From Amycolatopsis roodepoortensis (GTDB taxonomy: Bacteria > Actinomycetota > Actinomycetes > Mycobacteriales > Pseudonocardiaceae), in NCBI RefSeq assembly GCF_014873915.1, contig NZ_JADBEJ010000004.1, positions 806,001 through 870,000 of the forward strand: a stretch of DNA of 64,000 nt, read 5' to 3'. Shown here piece after piece: positions 33,992 through 43,711 of this stretch. The translations under genes and the position numbers were made by a program. The first letter of the stretch is position 1. Each line of letters starts with the position of its first letter. Under the pieces are notes generated by a model. It saw only the letters and a program-made list of their open reading frames with translations. It was not told the origin of the DNA and searched no databases.

Positions 33992-35200
33992 ATGATCAAC
34001 CTTGAGGTTCCGAAGAAGGCCGGCACCCTGATCAACCAGGCGTACCAGGCCGCGGCCGAGGTGTTCCGGCCGATCTCGCGCAAGTACGACCGCGCCGAGC
34101 ACACCTACCCGGCCGAGCTCGACATGTTCGCCGCGCTGCTGGACGGGCTGAACTCCTCCGGCGAGGGCGGCGCGGGCGCGGCGGGCGTGCGCCGGTCCGA
34201 GAAGAACGAGAAACCGGGCAACCGCAACGGTTCCAACCTCAACATCGTGCTCGGCACGATCGAGATGTGCTGGGGCGACGTCGGTCTGCTGCTGTCCATG
34301 CCGCGCCAAGGGCTCGGCAACGCCGCCATCGGCTCGGTCGCCACCGACGAACAGCTCAAGAAGTTCTCCGGGCTGTGGGCCGCGATGGCGATCACCGAGC
34401 CGGACTGCGGCTCGGACTCCGCCGCGATCACCGCGACCGCGCGGCTGGACGGCGACGAGTACGTGATCAACGGCGAGAAGATCTTCGTGACCGCGGGCGA
34501 GCGCGCGGACGCCGTCGTCGTCTGGGCCACCCTGGACAAGACGAAGGGCCGCGCGGCGATCAAGTCGTTCGTCGTCGAGAAGGGGACGCCCGGCTTCGAG
34601 GTGGTGCGAGTCGAGCACAAGCTCGGCATCCGCGCCTCCGACACCGCCGTGCTGCGGTTCGAGAACGTGCGTGTGCCCAAGGAAAATCTCCTCGGCACGC
34701 CGGAGATCGACACCGCCAAGGGGTTCGCCGGGGTCATGCAGACCTTCGACAACACCCGCCCGCTGGTCGCCGCCATGGCCATCGGTGTCGCCCGCGCGGC
34801 GCTGGAAGAGACCCGGAAGATCCTCACCGACGCCGGGGTGACCATCGACTACGACAAGCCCGTCCACAGCCAGCACGCCGCGGCGGCGACATTCCTGCAG
34901 CTGGAGGCCGACTACGAAGCGGCGTACTTGCTGACCATGGAATCGGCGTGGATGGCCGACAACCGCAAGCCGAACTCGCTGCAGGCCTCGATGGCCAAGG
35001 CGAAGGCCGGCCGGTCGGTCGTCGAGATCACGCTGAAATGCGTCGAGCTGGCCGGAACCCTGGGCTACACCGAGGAATCGCTGCTGGAGAAGTGGAGCCG
35101 GGACGCGAAGATCCTGGACATCTTCGAAGGCACGCAACAGATCCAGCAGCTGATCGTGGCGCGCCGGATCCTGGGAAAGACGAGCGCGGAGCTCAAGTAG
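33992..35200 (+). CDS. acyl-CoA dehydrogenase (FadE family)
   Basis: A 402-residue acyl-CoA dehydrogenase with a normal active site. The flavin/substrate block WAAMAITEPDCGSDSAAITATA is intact, as is the catalytic-loop region near GTLGYTEESLLEKWSRDAKILDIFEGTQQIQQL. It is probably the catalytic partner of the protein encoded 18 bp upstream, whose flavin block is divergent. The chain length specificity is not readable. The 3' end faces the PHA-synthase-like gene, with a 55-bp palindrome between them. Confidence 0.92.
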   Translation: MINLEVPKKAGTLINQAYQAAAEVFRPISRKYDRAEHTYPAELDMFAALLDGLNSSGEGGAGAAGVRRSEKNEKPGNRNGSNLNIVLGTIEMCWGDVGLLLSMPRQGLGNAAIGSVATDEQLKKFSGLWAAMAITEPDCGSDSAAITATARLDGDEYVINGEKIFVTAGERADAVVVWATLDKTKGRAAIKSFVVEKGTPGFEVVRVEHKLGIRASDTAVLRFENVRVPKENLLGTPEIDTAKGFAGVMQTFDNTRPLVAAMAIGVARAALEETRKILTDAGVTIDYDKPVHSQHAAAATFLQLEADYEAAYLLTMESAWMADNRKPNSLQASMAKAKAGRSVVEITLKCVELAGTLGYTEESLLEKWSRDAKILDIFEGTQQIQQLIVARRILGKTSAELK

Positions 35201-35210
35201 AGCGCGGCCA

Positions 35211-35265
35211 GCGCGTGAAGGCCTCCTTCCCTCGGCTGAGCCGAGGGAAGGAGGCCTTCACGCGC
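35211..35265. terminator. nested palindrome between convergent genes
   Basis: A perfect 55-bp palindrome (27-bp arms, one central base). It starts 11 bp after the acyl-CoA dehydrogenase stop and overlaps the last bases of the convergent gene (stop at 35258). Each arm holds GAAGGCCTCCTTC, a palindrome. The arm outer half and centre match the element at 43650-43704, with CCT in place of CCC at the apex. Confidence 0.8.
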
Positions 35266-36325
35266 TTTCGGGAGCGATCTGTTCGTCCAGGAAACGGTCG
35301 AGGTAGCGCCACGTGGTCCCGCGCGCCTTCCGGCCGGTGAGGACGCCGAGGTGGCCGCCGGGCGCGGTCTCGAAGGTCACCGACGGCGAGTTGTCCAGCA
35401 GGTCGGTGAGCCGTTCGACGGCGGCGCGCGGGGCGATCGTGTCGTTCTGCCCGGCGATGACCAGCGTCGGCACCTTGACCCCGGACAGCGCGATGATGCG
35501 GCCGTTGAGGTCGACCGTGCCCTCGGCGAGGTCGTTGGCGCGGAAGAACCGGTGGTAGATCTGGCCGAACGTCCGCCCGGGGTAGGCGATCATGTTGTCC
35601 ATGAAGTGGTCGACGGCCTCGATCTGCGCCAGGTAGTCCCGGTCGTCGAGATTCTTCAGGATGGCAAGGGGTTTGGTGATCTCCTTGCTGATCCCGGTCG
35701 CCCGGAAGACGCGGCTGACCAAATAGGACGGTGCGCCGCCGAGCGCCCGGTAGAACGGGGTCAGCAGGTGGCCGCCGGTGAGGTCCACCAGCGGACGGAA
35801 CGGGGCGATCAGCGGGATCGCGGTGAAATCGAACGGCGACGCGATGGTCGCGATCGATTCGATCGGCAGATCGGGCTGGTCGGCGGTGGTCAGCAACGAG
35901 AAGATCCCGCCGAGGCACCAGGCGACGACGTGCACGCCCTGGCCGCCGGAGTCCTCGCTGACCTTGCGGATCGCGCGCGGGAGCACCTCCTCGATCCAGT
36001 GCTCGATACCGAGCCGCCGGTCCGAGAACGCGACGTTCCCGTAGTCGACGAGGTAGGTGTTGCGGCCGCCCTCGACCAGGTGCTCGGCGAGGCTGCAGCC
36101 GCGGCGCAGGTCGAAGCACAGCGCGGGCGCGGCCAGCGGCGGCACCAGCAGCACCGGCGGGCCCGCCTGGGGCTCCTCGCCGTTGGTCAGCCGGTAGAGC
36201 GAACGATTCGGGCCCTGGTCGATCAGGACGCGCGGCACCGGGCGAAGATCGGCGACACCACCGTGCAGCACCTTCCCGACGACGTTCGACGCGGCGGCGG
36301 CGAGCCGTGCCGGGGGTGTGGCCAT
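35258..36325 (-). CDS. PHA synthase-like alpha/beta hydrolase
   Basis: A 355-residue alpha/beta-hydrolase-fold protein resembling class III polyhydroxyalkanoate synthase PhaC. The nucleophile elbow reads VAWCLGGIFS, with Cys in place of the lipase Ser, as in PHA synthases. The other triad residues appear as D in IAGQNDTIAPR and H in APGGHLGVLTG. The N-terminal VLLVPPLAAPALCFDL is the PhaC oxyanion region. No phaE or phaR gene is beside it, so a thioesterase or acyltransferase role remains possible. Upstream, CGGTAAGA and TCTTGCCG (36348-36368) form a possible operator. Confidence 0.75.
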   Translation of the reverse strand: MATPPARLAAAASNVVGKVLHGGVADLRPVPRVLIDQGPNRSLYRLTNGEEPQAGPPVLLVPPLAAPALCFDLRRGCSLAEHLVEGGRNTYLVDYGNVAFSDRRLGIEHWIEEVLPRAIRKVSEDSGGQGVHVVAWCLGGIFSLLTTADQPDLPIESIATIASPFDFTAIPLIAPFRPLVDLTGGHLLTPFYRALGGAPSYLVSRVFRATGISKEITKPLAILKNLDDRDYLAQIEAVDHFMDNMIAYPGRTFGQIYHRFFRANDLAEGTVDLNGRIIALSGVKVPTLVIAGQNDTIAPRAAVERLTDLLDNSPSVTFETAPGGHLGVLTGRKARGTTWRYLDRFLDEQIAPESA

Positions 36326-36347
36326 GGTGTGCCTCCTGGGGAATCAA

Positions 36348-36368
36348 CGCGGTAAGACGTAATCTTGC
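36348..36368. promoter_or_regulatory. imperfect palindrome upstream of PHA-synthase-like gene
   Basis: CGGTAAGA, five bases, then TCTTGCCG: 8-bp arms with one mismatch, 22 bp upstream of the minus-strand start at 36325. It is a candidate repressor site or part of the promoter of that gene. No assigned regulator. Confidence 0.4.
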
Positions 36369-36442
36369 CGCCTGGGAGCGCACGACTCAACACCCCGGCC
36401 GTCACAGCCGGTCCTTTTCGGACAGTGGCTAGGCCGTACGAG

Positions 36443-37306
36443 TTAAGAATCGGCACCCTTTTCCGCCGCCGGAGCACTCCGCGCGGCACGCGATTCGTAC
36501 TCCGCGCGAGCACTGGAATGCGTTGCGGAGGACAGAATCCTGTCGCCGCCGAGCGCACGGAGCAGTCCTTCGCCGAGGCGACGCGGAAGCAGCCGTGTGA
36601 TCCTGCCCATGGCGTCCAGCGATGCGGGAACGAAGACGTCGAACTTGGGACGGCGCAACGCATCGACAATGGCCTGCGCCACATCTTCCGGCTGCACCGA
36701 TTTGAAGAACTTCGCCTCGCCGAGCCCGCTGGCCAGTTCCGTACGCACCACCGCGGGCATCACGCAGGACACCAGCACGCCCGTCCCGTGCAATTCCAGA
36801 TGCACCGATTCCGACAGGCCGACGACGGCGTGTTTCGTGGCGCAGTAGGTGGCGGCGCCGGGGAAACCGGCCTTTCCCGCCATCGAGGCGATGTTGACGA
36901 TGTGGCCGGTGCCACGCGGGCGCATCCGCTTCACGGCTTCCCTGGTGCCGTGGATGACGGCGTGCAGGTTGATCTCGAGCAGCCTGCGGGTCGCCGCGTC
37001 GTCCTCTTCGTCGAGCGGCGCGAGCGGCATGATGCCCGCGTTGTTGATCAGCACGTCGATCGGGCCGACGCGCCGCTCGACCTCGTCGAGGAACTCGGTG
37101 AAGCCCTTCGTGTCGGTGACGTCGAGCGGCAGCGCCTCCGCGCCCAGTTCGGCGGCGGTCTTCTCGGCGAGGACCTGGTCCAGGTCGCCGATGACCACCT
37201 TGGCGCCGAGCCGGGACAGCGCCGTCGCGGTACTGGCCCCGATGCCCTGCGCCGCTCCGGTGATCACGACGACCTTGCCTGCCAGGGAACGTTCACGCTT
37301 GGCCAT
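36443..37306 (-). CDS. short-chain dehydrogenase/reductase
   Basis: A 287-residue classical SDR. The cofactor motif TGAAQGIGASTA, LINNAGIMPLAP (NNAG) and the catalytic residues S (VNIASMAGKAGFPG) and YxxxK (ATYCATKHAVVGLSE) are all present. A C-terminal extension with arginine-rich segments (MGRITRLLPRRLGEGLL) resembles mycobacterial SDRs linked to lipid metabolism. Divergence of the acidic residue after the second beta strand (VVIGDLDQ) suggests NAD(H). It is a single gene; its substrate is unknown. Confidence 0.9.
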   Translation of the reverse strand: MAKRERSLAGKVVVITGAAQGIGASTATALSRLGAKVVIGDLDQVLAEKTAAELGAEALPLDVTDTKGFTEFLDEVERRVGPIDVLINNAGIMPLAPLDEEDDAATRRLLEINLHAVIHGTREAVKRMRPRGTGHIVNIASMAGKAGFPGAATYCATKHAVVGLSESVHLELHGTGVLVSCVMPAVVRTELASGLGEAKFFKSVQPEDVAQAIVDALRRPKFDVFVPASLDAMGRITRLLPRRLGEGLLRALGGDRILSSATHSSARAEYESRAARSAPAAEKGADS

Positions 37307-37392
37307 GCTGGGCTCCTCTGCGACTTCACTGTCCGGGGCACTGTTGGCGTTGTGTCAACTATGGTGCACCGGAAGCCGTGAGGACGCCAGTC

Positions 37393-37899
37393 CTACGGGC
37401 GCTGCTCGAACACCTGCCCGATCCAGCCCTTGACGTCGAAGCGTTCCGTCGGCTTGAAGCCCTGGCTCTCGTAGTAGCGCTGCAGGTCGCCGTCGCCGCC
37501 GGCCCAGCAATCGACCCGCACCAGGCCGATGCCGCGTTCCCGCGCCTCGGCCAGCGCGAACTCGATGAGCCGCGAGCCGACGCGGTGGCCGGTGAACCGG
37601 CGCGAGGTCAGCAGCAGGCCGATGTAGATCTCCGGCTCGTCGACCGGCGAGACATGCGGGAACCGGTCACCGAGGATGATCGCCCCGGCCGCCTGGCCGT
37701 CGATCTCGGCGATGTACAGCCCCGGCCCGTCGGCCATCCCCCGGACCCGCTCGACCCGTTTCGGGATCGTGGACCACGGCTCGCTCCCCCACTGCCCCTC
37801 GCTGCCGCGCGAGGCCAGCCACGCGACGACCTCGTCGAACATGTCCAGCAACGTTTGGAAGTCCCCAGAACCACCCTGACGGATGATGAAATCGCTCAT
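37393..37899 (-). CDS. GNAT-family N-acetyltransferase
   Basis: A 168-residue GNAT acetyltransferase. The acetyl-CoA loop is recognisable at LLLTSRRFTGHRVGSRLIEFALAEAR (R/Q-x-x-G-x-G/A variant), followed by the motif B strand LVRVDCWAGGDGDLQRYYESQGF, common in acetyltransferases acting on small molecules or N-termini. It lies 9 bp downstream of the methionine aminopeptidase gene, so both act after the map promoter. Pairing with map hints at N-terminal acetylation after Met removal, but this is speculative. Confidence 0.87.
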   Translation of the reverse strand: MSDFIIRQGGSGDFQTLLDMFDEVVAWLASRGSEGQWGSEPWSTIPKRVERVRGMADGPGLYIAEIDGQAAGAIILGDRFPHVSPVDEPEIYIGLLLTSRRFTGHRVGSRLIEFALAEARERGIGLVRVDCWAGGDGDLQRYYESQGFKPTERFDVKGWIGQVFEQRP

Positions 37900-37908
37900 T
37901 CTTCCGTT

Positions 37909-38676
37909 CTACAACATCGTGAGGACGCGCGGACCTTCTGTGGTGATCGCGACGGTGTGCTCGACGTGCGCGGCCCTGGCGCCGCGTACGGTGCGCAGCG
38001 TCCAGCCGTCGTCGTCGATGCGGTAGCCGTCGCGGCCGTCGGCGATGAACATCGGCTCGATCGCCAGCACCAGCCCGGGCTTGAGCCGCATGCCGCGGCC
38101 CGGCCTGCCCTCGTTCGGCAGATGCGGGTCCTCGTGCATGCTGCGGCCGATCCCGTGGCCGCCGTGGTGCGCGAGGAGGCCGTAGCCCGCTTCGCGCCCG
38201 ACCGTGCCGACGACATGGGAGATGTCGCCCATCGTGTTCCCCACCTGGGCGGCGGCGATCCCCGCGGCCAGCGCGCGTTCGGTGGTCGCGATGAGTTCGA
38301 GGTCGACGGGATGGGGGTCGCCGACGACGTAACTGATCGCCGCGTCGCCGTGCCAGCCGTCGATGTAGGCGCCGGCGTCGATGCTGACCAGGTCGCCGTC
38401 ACGCAGGCGGTAGTCCGACGGGATGCCGTGGACGACGGCGTCGTTGACGCTCGCGCAGATGACGGCAGGGAACGGGGTCGGCGCGGAATGCGGCCGATAG
38501 TGGAGGAACGACGGTTTCGCGCCGGCGTCCCTGATCAGCTGCGCGGCGAGCTCGTCCAGCTCTTTCAGGCTCACACCGATCGCGGACGCCTCTTTCACCG
38601 CTCGCAACGTCTGCGCCACGACACGACCGGACTCACGCATGACGTCCAGTTCGGCGGCGGATTTCAGCTCGACCAT
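37909..38676 (-). CDS. map: methionine aminopeptidase, type I
   Basis: A 255-residue methionine aminopeptidase that removes the initiator Met from new proteins. All five metal ligands are visible: D and D in VSIDAGAYIDGWHGDAA, H in GHGIGRSMHEDPHLPNEG, E in LAIEPMF and E in AITTEGPRVLTML. There is no N-terminal SH3-binding extension or zinc finger, so it is the short bacterial form. The ATG lies inside a 38-bp perfect palindrome; TATAGT precedes it by seven bases, which predicts a leaderless mRNA. Actinobacteria often have two map genes, so this may be the second copy. Confidence 0.93.
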   Translation of the reverse strand: MVELKSAAELDVMRESGRVVAQTLRAVKEASAIGVSLKELDELAAQLIRDAGAKPSFLHYRPHSAPTPFPAVICASVNDAVVHGIPSDYRLRDGDLVSIDAGAYIDGWHGDAAISYVVGDPHPVDLELIATTERALAAGIAAAQVGNTMGDISHVVGTVGREAGYGLLAHHGGHGIGRSMHEDPHLPNEGRPGRGMRLKPGLVLAIEPMFIADGRDGYRIDDDGWTLRTVRGARAAHVEHTVAITTEGPRVLTML

Positions 38677-38710
38677 GCCGATAACTATACCGGTATAGTT
38701 ATCGGCATGG
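38673..38710. promoter_or_regulatory. 38-bp perfect palindrome over the map promoter and start codon
   Basis: The arms 38673-38691 and 38692-38710 are exact inverted copies, centred on ACTATACCGGTATAGT. The minus-strand start codon of map (38676-38674) is inside the left arm, and its -10 TATAGT is in the palindrome. The right arm carries the mirror-image -10 and an ATG at 38707. It is either a large operator or an inverted duplication of a promoter and start region. Confidence 0.7.
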
Positions 38711-38719
38711 TCAAGGGTG

Positions 38720-39874
38720 TCAGCCGACGCCGAGGTGCCGCGCGATCAGCATCCGCTGCACCTCCGAGGTCCCTTCGCCGATCTCCAGGATCTTCGCGTC
38801 CCGGTAGAACCGGCTCACCGGGAACTCGTTCATGAAGCCGTACCCGCCGAAGATCTGCGTCGCGTCGCGCGAGTTGTCCATGGCGGCGTTCGACGCGACG
38901 AGCTTCGCGATCGAGGCCTCCTTCTTGAACGGCTCGCCGCGCAGCATCTTCGACGCCGCCGCGTAGTACGCCAGCCGCGCGGTGTGCGTGCGCACCTCCA
39001 TGTCGGCGATCTTGAACTGGATCGCCTGGTACTCGCCGATCTTGTGCCCGAACGCCTCACGTTCCTTGACGTACCGCAGGCATTCGTCGACACAGCCCTG
39101 CGCGAGCCCGACGCTCAGCGCGGCGATCGCCACCCGGCCTTCGTCCAAAATGGACAGGAACTGGGCGTAGCCTCGGCCGCGTTCGCCGACCAGGTTCTCG
39201 GCCGGGACACGGACGTCGTCGAACGAGAGCTCGTGCGTGTCCGAGCAGTTCCAGCCGACCTTGGAGTACTTCGGCGCGACGGCGAAACCCGGGGTGCCGG
39301 ACGGGACGATGATCGCCGAGATCTCCTTGCGCCCGTTCTCCTTCACGTCGGTGACGGCGGTGACCGTGACCAATTTCGTGATGTCGGTGCCGGAGTTGGT
39401 GATGAACGATTTGCTGCCGTTGATCACCCAGGTGTCGCCGTCGAGTTTCGCGCGGGTGCGGGTGGCGCCGGCGTCCGAGCCGCCGCCGGGTTCGGTGAGC
39501 CCGAAGGCGCCGAGCGCGGTGCCGGCGCACAGCTCCGGGAGCCACTTCTGCTTCTGCTCCTCGGTGCCGAACCGGTAGATCGGCATGGCGCCGAGGGAAA
39601 CACCGGCCTCGACGGTGATCGCGACCGAGGAATCGACGCGCGCCAATTCCTCCAGCGTCAGGCAGAGCGCGAAGTAGTCGCCGCCCATGCCGCCGTATTC
39701 CTCGGGGAAGGGCAGGCCGAACAGGCCCATCTCGGCCATCTTCGCGACGATCTCATACGGGAATTCCTCCCGCTCGTAGAGATCGCCGATGACCGGGGCG
39801 ACCTCGGAACGCGCGAATTCCTCGACCGTCTTGCGCAGCGCTTCGTACTCGTCATCCAGCCGAAAGTCGATCAT
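38720..39874 (-). CDS. acyl-CoA dehydrogenase, isovaleryl-CoA/branched-chain type
   Basis: A 384-residue acyl-CoA dehydrogenase of the short/branched-chain class. The flavin block LGAFGLTEPGGGSDAGATRT and the C-terminal IFGGYGFMNEFPVSRFYRDAKILEIGEGTSE are fully conserved. The catalytic Glu is likely the one in the EIGEGTSE region or helix G equivalent. It overlaps the biotin carboxylase gene by ATGA, so it belongs to an accD1-accA1-fadE operon. In mycobacteria this order (with FadE19) serves leucine/isovalerate breakdown, and that is the likely role here. Confidence 0.93.
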   Translation of the reverse strand: MIDFRLDDEYEALRKTVEEFARSEVAPVIGDLYEREEFPYEIVAKMAEMGLFGLPFPEEYGGMGGDYFALCLTLEELARVDSSVAITVEAGVSLGAMPIYRFGTEEQKQKWLPELCAGTALGAFGLTEPGGGSDAGATRTRAKLDGDTWVINGSKSFITNSGTDITKLVTVTAVTDVKENGRKEISAIIVPSGTPGFAVAPKYSKVGWNCSDTHELSFDDVRVPAENLVGERGRGYAQFLSILDEGRVAIAALSVGLAQGCVDECLRYVKEREAFGHKIGEYQAIQFKIADMEVRTHTARLAYYAAASKMLRGEPFKKEASIAKLVASNAAMDNSRDATQIFGGYGFMNEFPVSRFYRDAKILEIGEGTSEVQRMLIARHLGVG

Positions 39875-41856
39875 TGCTCATCCTTTTGGGGTGTCACGAC
39901 GGCTACCGTCTCGTCCAGCGCGACCTGTTGGCCCGCCCGGACGGGGAGTTCGCTGACCACGCCGTCGATCGGCGCGGTGATCGTGTGCTCCATCTTCATC
40001 GCCTCGACGACCACGAGCGGCGTCCCGGCGCTCACCACGTCACCGGCGGCGGCCTTGACGACCAGCACGGTCCCGGGCATCGGGCTGGTGACCGGTCCGG
40101 CGCCGCCCGCGGCACCGGCGGCCGAGCGCAGCCTCTCGCGCTCGCCGATGGCGAAGCTGTGGCCGTCCCGCGCGAGCCACACCGTCCGCCCGGCCCCGGC
40201 CGCGTGCCGGTAACGGTGGAAACCGGTGGGATGCCGGACCTCCAGCAGATCGCCCTCGCGCCGGGCGGAAACCCGGATCGGCTCGGCGCCGTCGACACTC
40301 ACGCGCGCGTTCGCCGGCGTGCCCTGCACCCGCACGACGACTTCGGAGCTTCCCGACTTCAACGCGAAGTCGATCCCGCCGGAGCCGCCGAGCCGCCAGC
40401 CGTCCGGCACGTCCCACGGGTCGATGACGGATCCCTGTGGTTGCAGGGAAAGCAGCCGGTCGAGCGCCGCGGCGACGAAGAACTCCGGCGGCACCTCCTC
40501 GGAGACCAAAGTGGACAGTCGCCGGTCGACGAGGCCGGTGTCGAGCTTGCCGTCGCGGACGTCGCCGTCGGCGAGCAGCCCGCGCAGGAAGGCGACATTG
40601 GTGCCGACGCCGAGCAGCGCGGTGTCCGCGAGCGCCAGGTCGAGCCGGTGCAACGCGGCCGCGCGGTCCGGGCCCCAGGCGATGACCTTGGCCAGCATCG
40701 GGTCGTAGTTCGAGCCGATGACCGCGCCCTCGCTCATCCACGAGTCGACGCGCACGCCCTCACCCGACGGCTCGTGGACCGCGAGCACGGTGCCACCCGT
40801 CGGGATGAAACCGCGAGCGGGATCTTCGGCGTAGACCCGGGCTTCGACGGCGTGGCCGGCCAGCCGGACGTCGTCCTGCGACACGGTGAGCACGTCACCC
40901 GCGGCGATTTTGACCTGCCACTCCACGAGATCCAGCCCGGTCACCAGCTCGGTCACCGGATGCTCGACCTGGAGCCGGGTGTTCATCTCCATGAAGAAGA
41001 ACTCGTCGGGCGCGGTGGCCGACACGATGAACTCGACCGTCCCCGCGCCGACGTAACCCACCGAGCGCGCGGCCTCGACGGCGGACGCGCCCATCTTCGC
41101 GCGCGTCGCTTCGTCGAGGAGCACGGACGGCGCCTCTTCGATGATCTTCTGGTGCCGCCGCTGAAGACTGCACTCACGTTCGCCGAGGTGGATCACGTTG
41201 CCGTGCGTGTCGGCGAGCACCTGGATCTCGATATGGCGCGGCGTGGTGACGAACCGCTCCATGAGCAGCGTGTCGTCGCCGAAGGAACCCTTGGCCTCAC
41301 GACGAGCGGACTCGACGGCCGCGTCCAATTCGGACAGTTCGTTGACCAGCCGCATCCCCTTGCCGCCCCCACCGGCGGACGGCTTGAGCAGCAGCGGGAA
41401 CCCGACCTTCTCGGCGGCGGCCGCGAAACCACCTTCGGGAATGTCCACATCGGACGCACCGGGCACCACCGGGACACCGGCCTTGGACACCGTCGCCTTG
41501 GCGCGGATCTTGTCGCCCATGGCGTCGATGGCCTCGACCGGCGGGCCGATGAAGACCAGGCCGGCGTCGGCGCAGGCGCGGGCGAACTCCGCGTTCTCCG
41601 CGAGAAAGCCGTAGCCGGGGTGGACCGCCTGCGCGCCCGTGTCGACCGCCGCCTGGACGATCGCCGGGATGGACAGATAGCTCTTCGCCGCTTCGGCCGG
41701 GCCGATGCGCACGGCGGTGTGCGCCTCCCGGACGTGCCGGGCGTCGGCGTCCGCGTCGCTGTACACCGCGACCGAACGGATGCCGAGCCCCTGCAGCGAG
41801 CGGATCACGCGGACCGCGATCTCCCCGCGGTTGGCGACCAGAACCGTGTCGAACAT
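39871..41856 (-). CDS. accA1: acyl-CoA carboxylase alpha subunit (biotin carboxylase + BCCP), AccA1-like
   Basis: A 661-residue biotin-dependent carboxylase alpha chain. The biotin carboxylase domain begins MFDTVLVANRGEIAVRVIRS and contains the ATP-grasp loop KPSAGGGGKGMR and the catalytic EMNTRLQVEHPVTE. The C-terminal carrier domain has the biotinylation site EAMKMEH. The start at 41856 has AGGA eight bases upstream; the open frame beyond is not homologous. Together with AccD1 it forms a 3-methylcrotonyl-CoA-type carboxylase in leucine catabolism. Confidence 0.94.
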   Translation of the reverse strand: MFDTVLVANRGEIAVRVIRSLQGLGIRSVAVYSDADADARHVREAHTAVRIGPAEAAKSYLSIPAIVQAAVDTGAQAVHPGYGFLAENAEFARACADAGLVFIGPPVEAIDAMGDKIRAKATVSKAGVPVVPGASDVDIPEGGFAAAAEKVGFPLLLKPSAGGGGKGMRLVNELSELDAAVESARREAKGSFGDDTLLMERFVTTPRHIEIQVLADTHGNVIHLGERECSLQRRHQKIIEEAPSVLLDEATRAKMGASAVEAARSVGYVGAGTVEFIVSATAPDEFFFMEMNTRLQVEHPVTELVTGLDLVEWQVKIAAGDVLTVSQDDVRLAGHAVEARVYAEDPARGFIPTGGTVLAVHEPSGEGVRVDSWMSEGAVIGSNYDPMLAKVIAWGPDRAAALHRLDLALADTALLGVGTNVAFLRGLLADGDVRDGKLDTGLVDRRLSTLVSEEVPPEFFVAAALDRLLSLQPQGSVIDPWDVPDGWRLGGSGGIDFALKSGSSEVVVRVQGTPANARVSVDGAEPIRVSARREGDLLEVRHPTGFHRYRHAAGAGRTVWLARDGHSFAIGERERLRSAAGAAGGAGPVTSPMPGTVLVVKAAAGDVVSAGTPLVVVEAMKMEHTITAPIDGVVSELPVRAGQQVALDETVAVVTPQKDEQ

Positions 41857-41950
41857 GCTCACATCCTGTGTTTTCCGGCGGCGCGTAGGTTCGAGTCGTA
41901 CACAGCGCGCCGGCTTCGGCCGAGTCGGGCGATCCTCCGCATCGTCGCGC

Positions 41951-43564
<1,614 letters not shown>

Positions 43565-43580
43565 GGCTCCTCGTCGCCAA

Positions 43581-43624
43581 GTTAGCCGTCGTTAACTCGC
43601 GTGCACAGGTTAACGCCCACTAAC
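43581..43624. promoter_or_regulatory. two TetR-type half-palindromes upstream of accD1
   Basis: GTTAGCCGTCGTTAAC (43581-43596) and GTTAACGCCCACTAAC (43609-43624), 28 bp apart centre to centre, sit 17-60 bp upstream of the accD1 start. Both keep the outer GTTA and TAAC arms of the cleaner palindrome GTTAGCGCTCGCTAAC at 44636-44651, in front of the TetR gene. They are therefore candidate sites for that regulator. Confidence 0.6.
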
Positions 43625-43649
43625 CCACTCTGTCCACCGCGTCCCCGAA

Positions 43650-43704
43650 GCGCGTGAAGGCCCCCTTCCCTCGGCTGAGCCGAGGGAAGGGGGCCTTCAC
43701 GCGC
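43650..43704. terminator. nested palindrome after the SGNH lipase gene
   Basis: A perfect 55-bp palindrome (27-bp arms) that begins 8 bp beyond the lipase stop on the minus strand. The arm carries GAAGGCCCCCTTC, a self-palindrome. It is nearly the same sequence as the 35211-35265 element, including the CTCGGCTGAGCCGAG centre. Confidence 0.8.
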
Positions 43705-43711
43705 GAAACGG

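Noticed and set aside
32552-35137. 861-codon open frame on the minus strand opposite the two acyl-CoA dehydrogenases
   Set aside because: A compositional shadow of genuine genes with family motifs on the plus strand; no plausible start or ribosome site.
38707-38838. 43-codon open frame on the plus strand starting in the palindrome at map
   Set aside because: An Arg/Ser/Pro-rich sequence antisense to the acyl-CoA dehydrogenase gene, with no family features. The start exists because the palindrome duplicates the map start codon.
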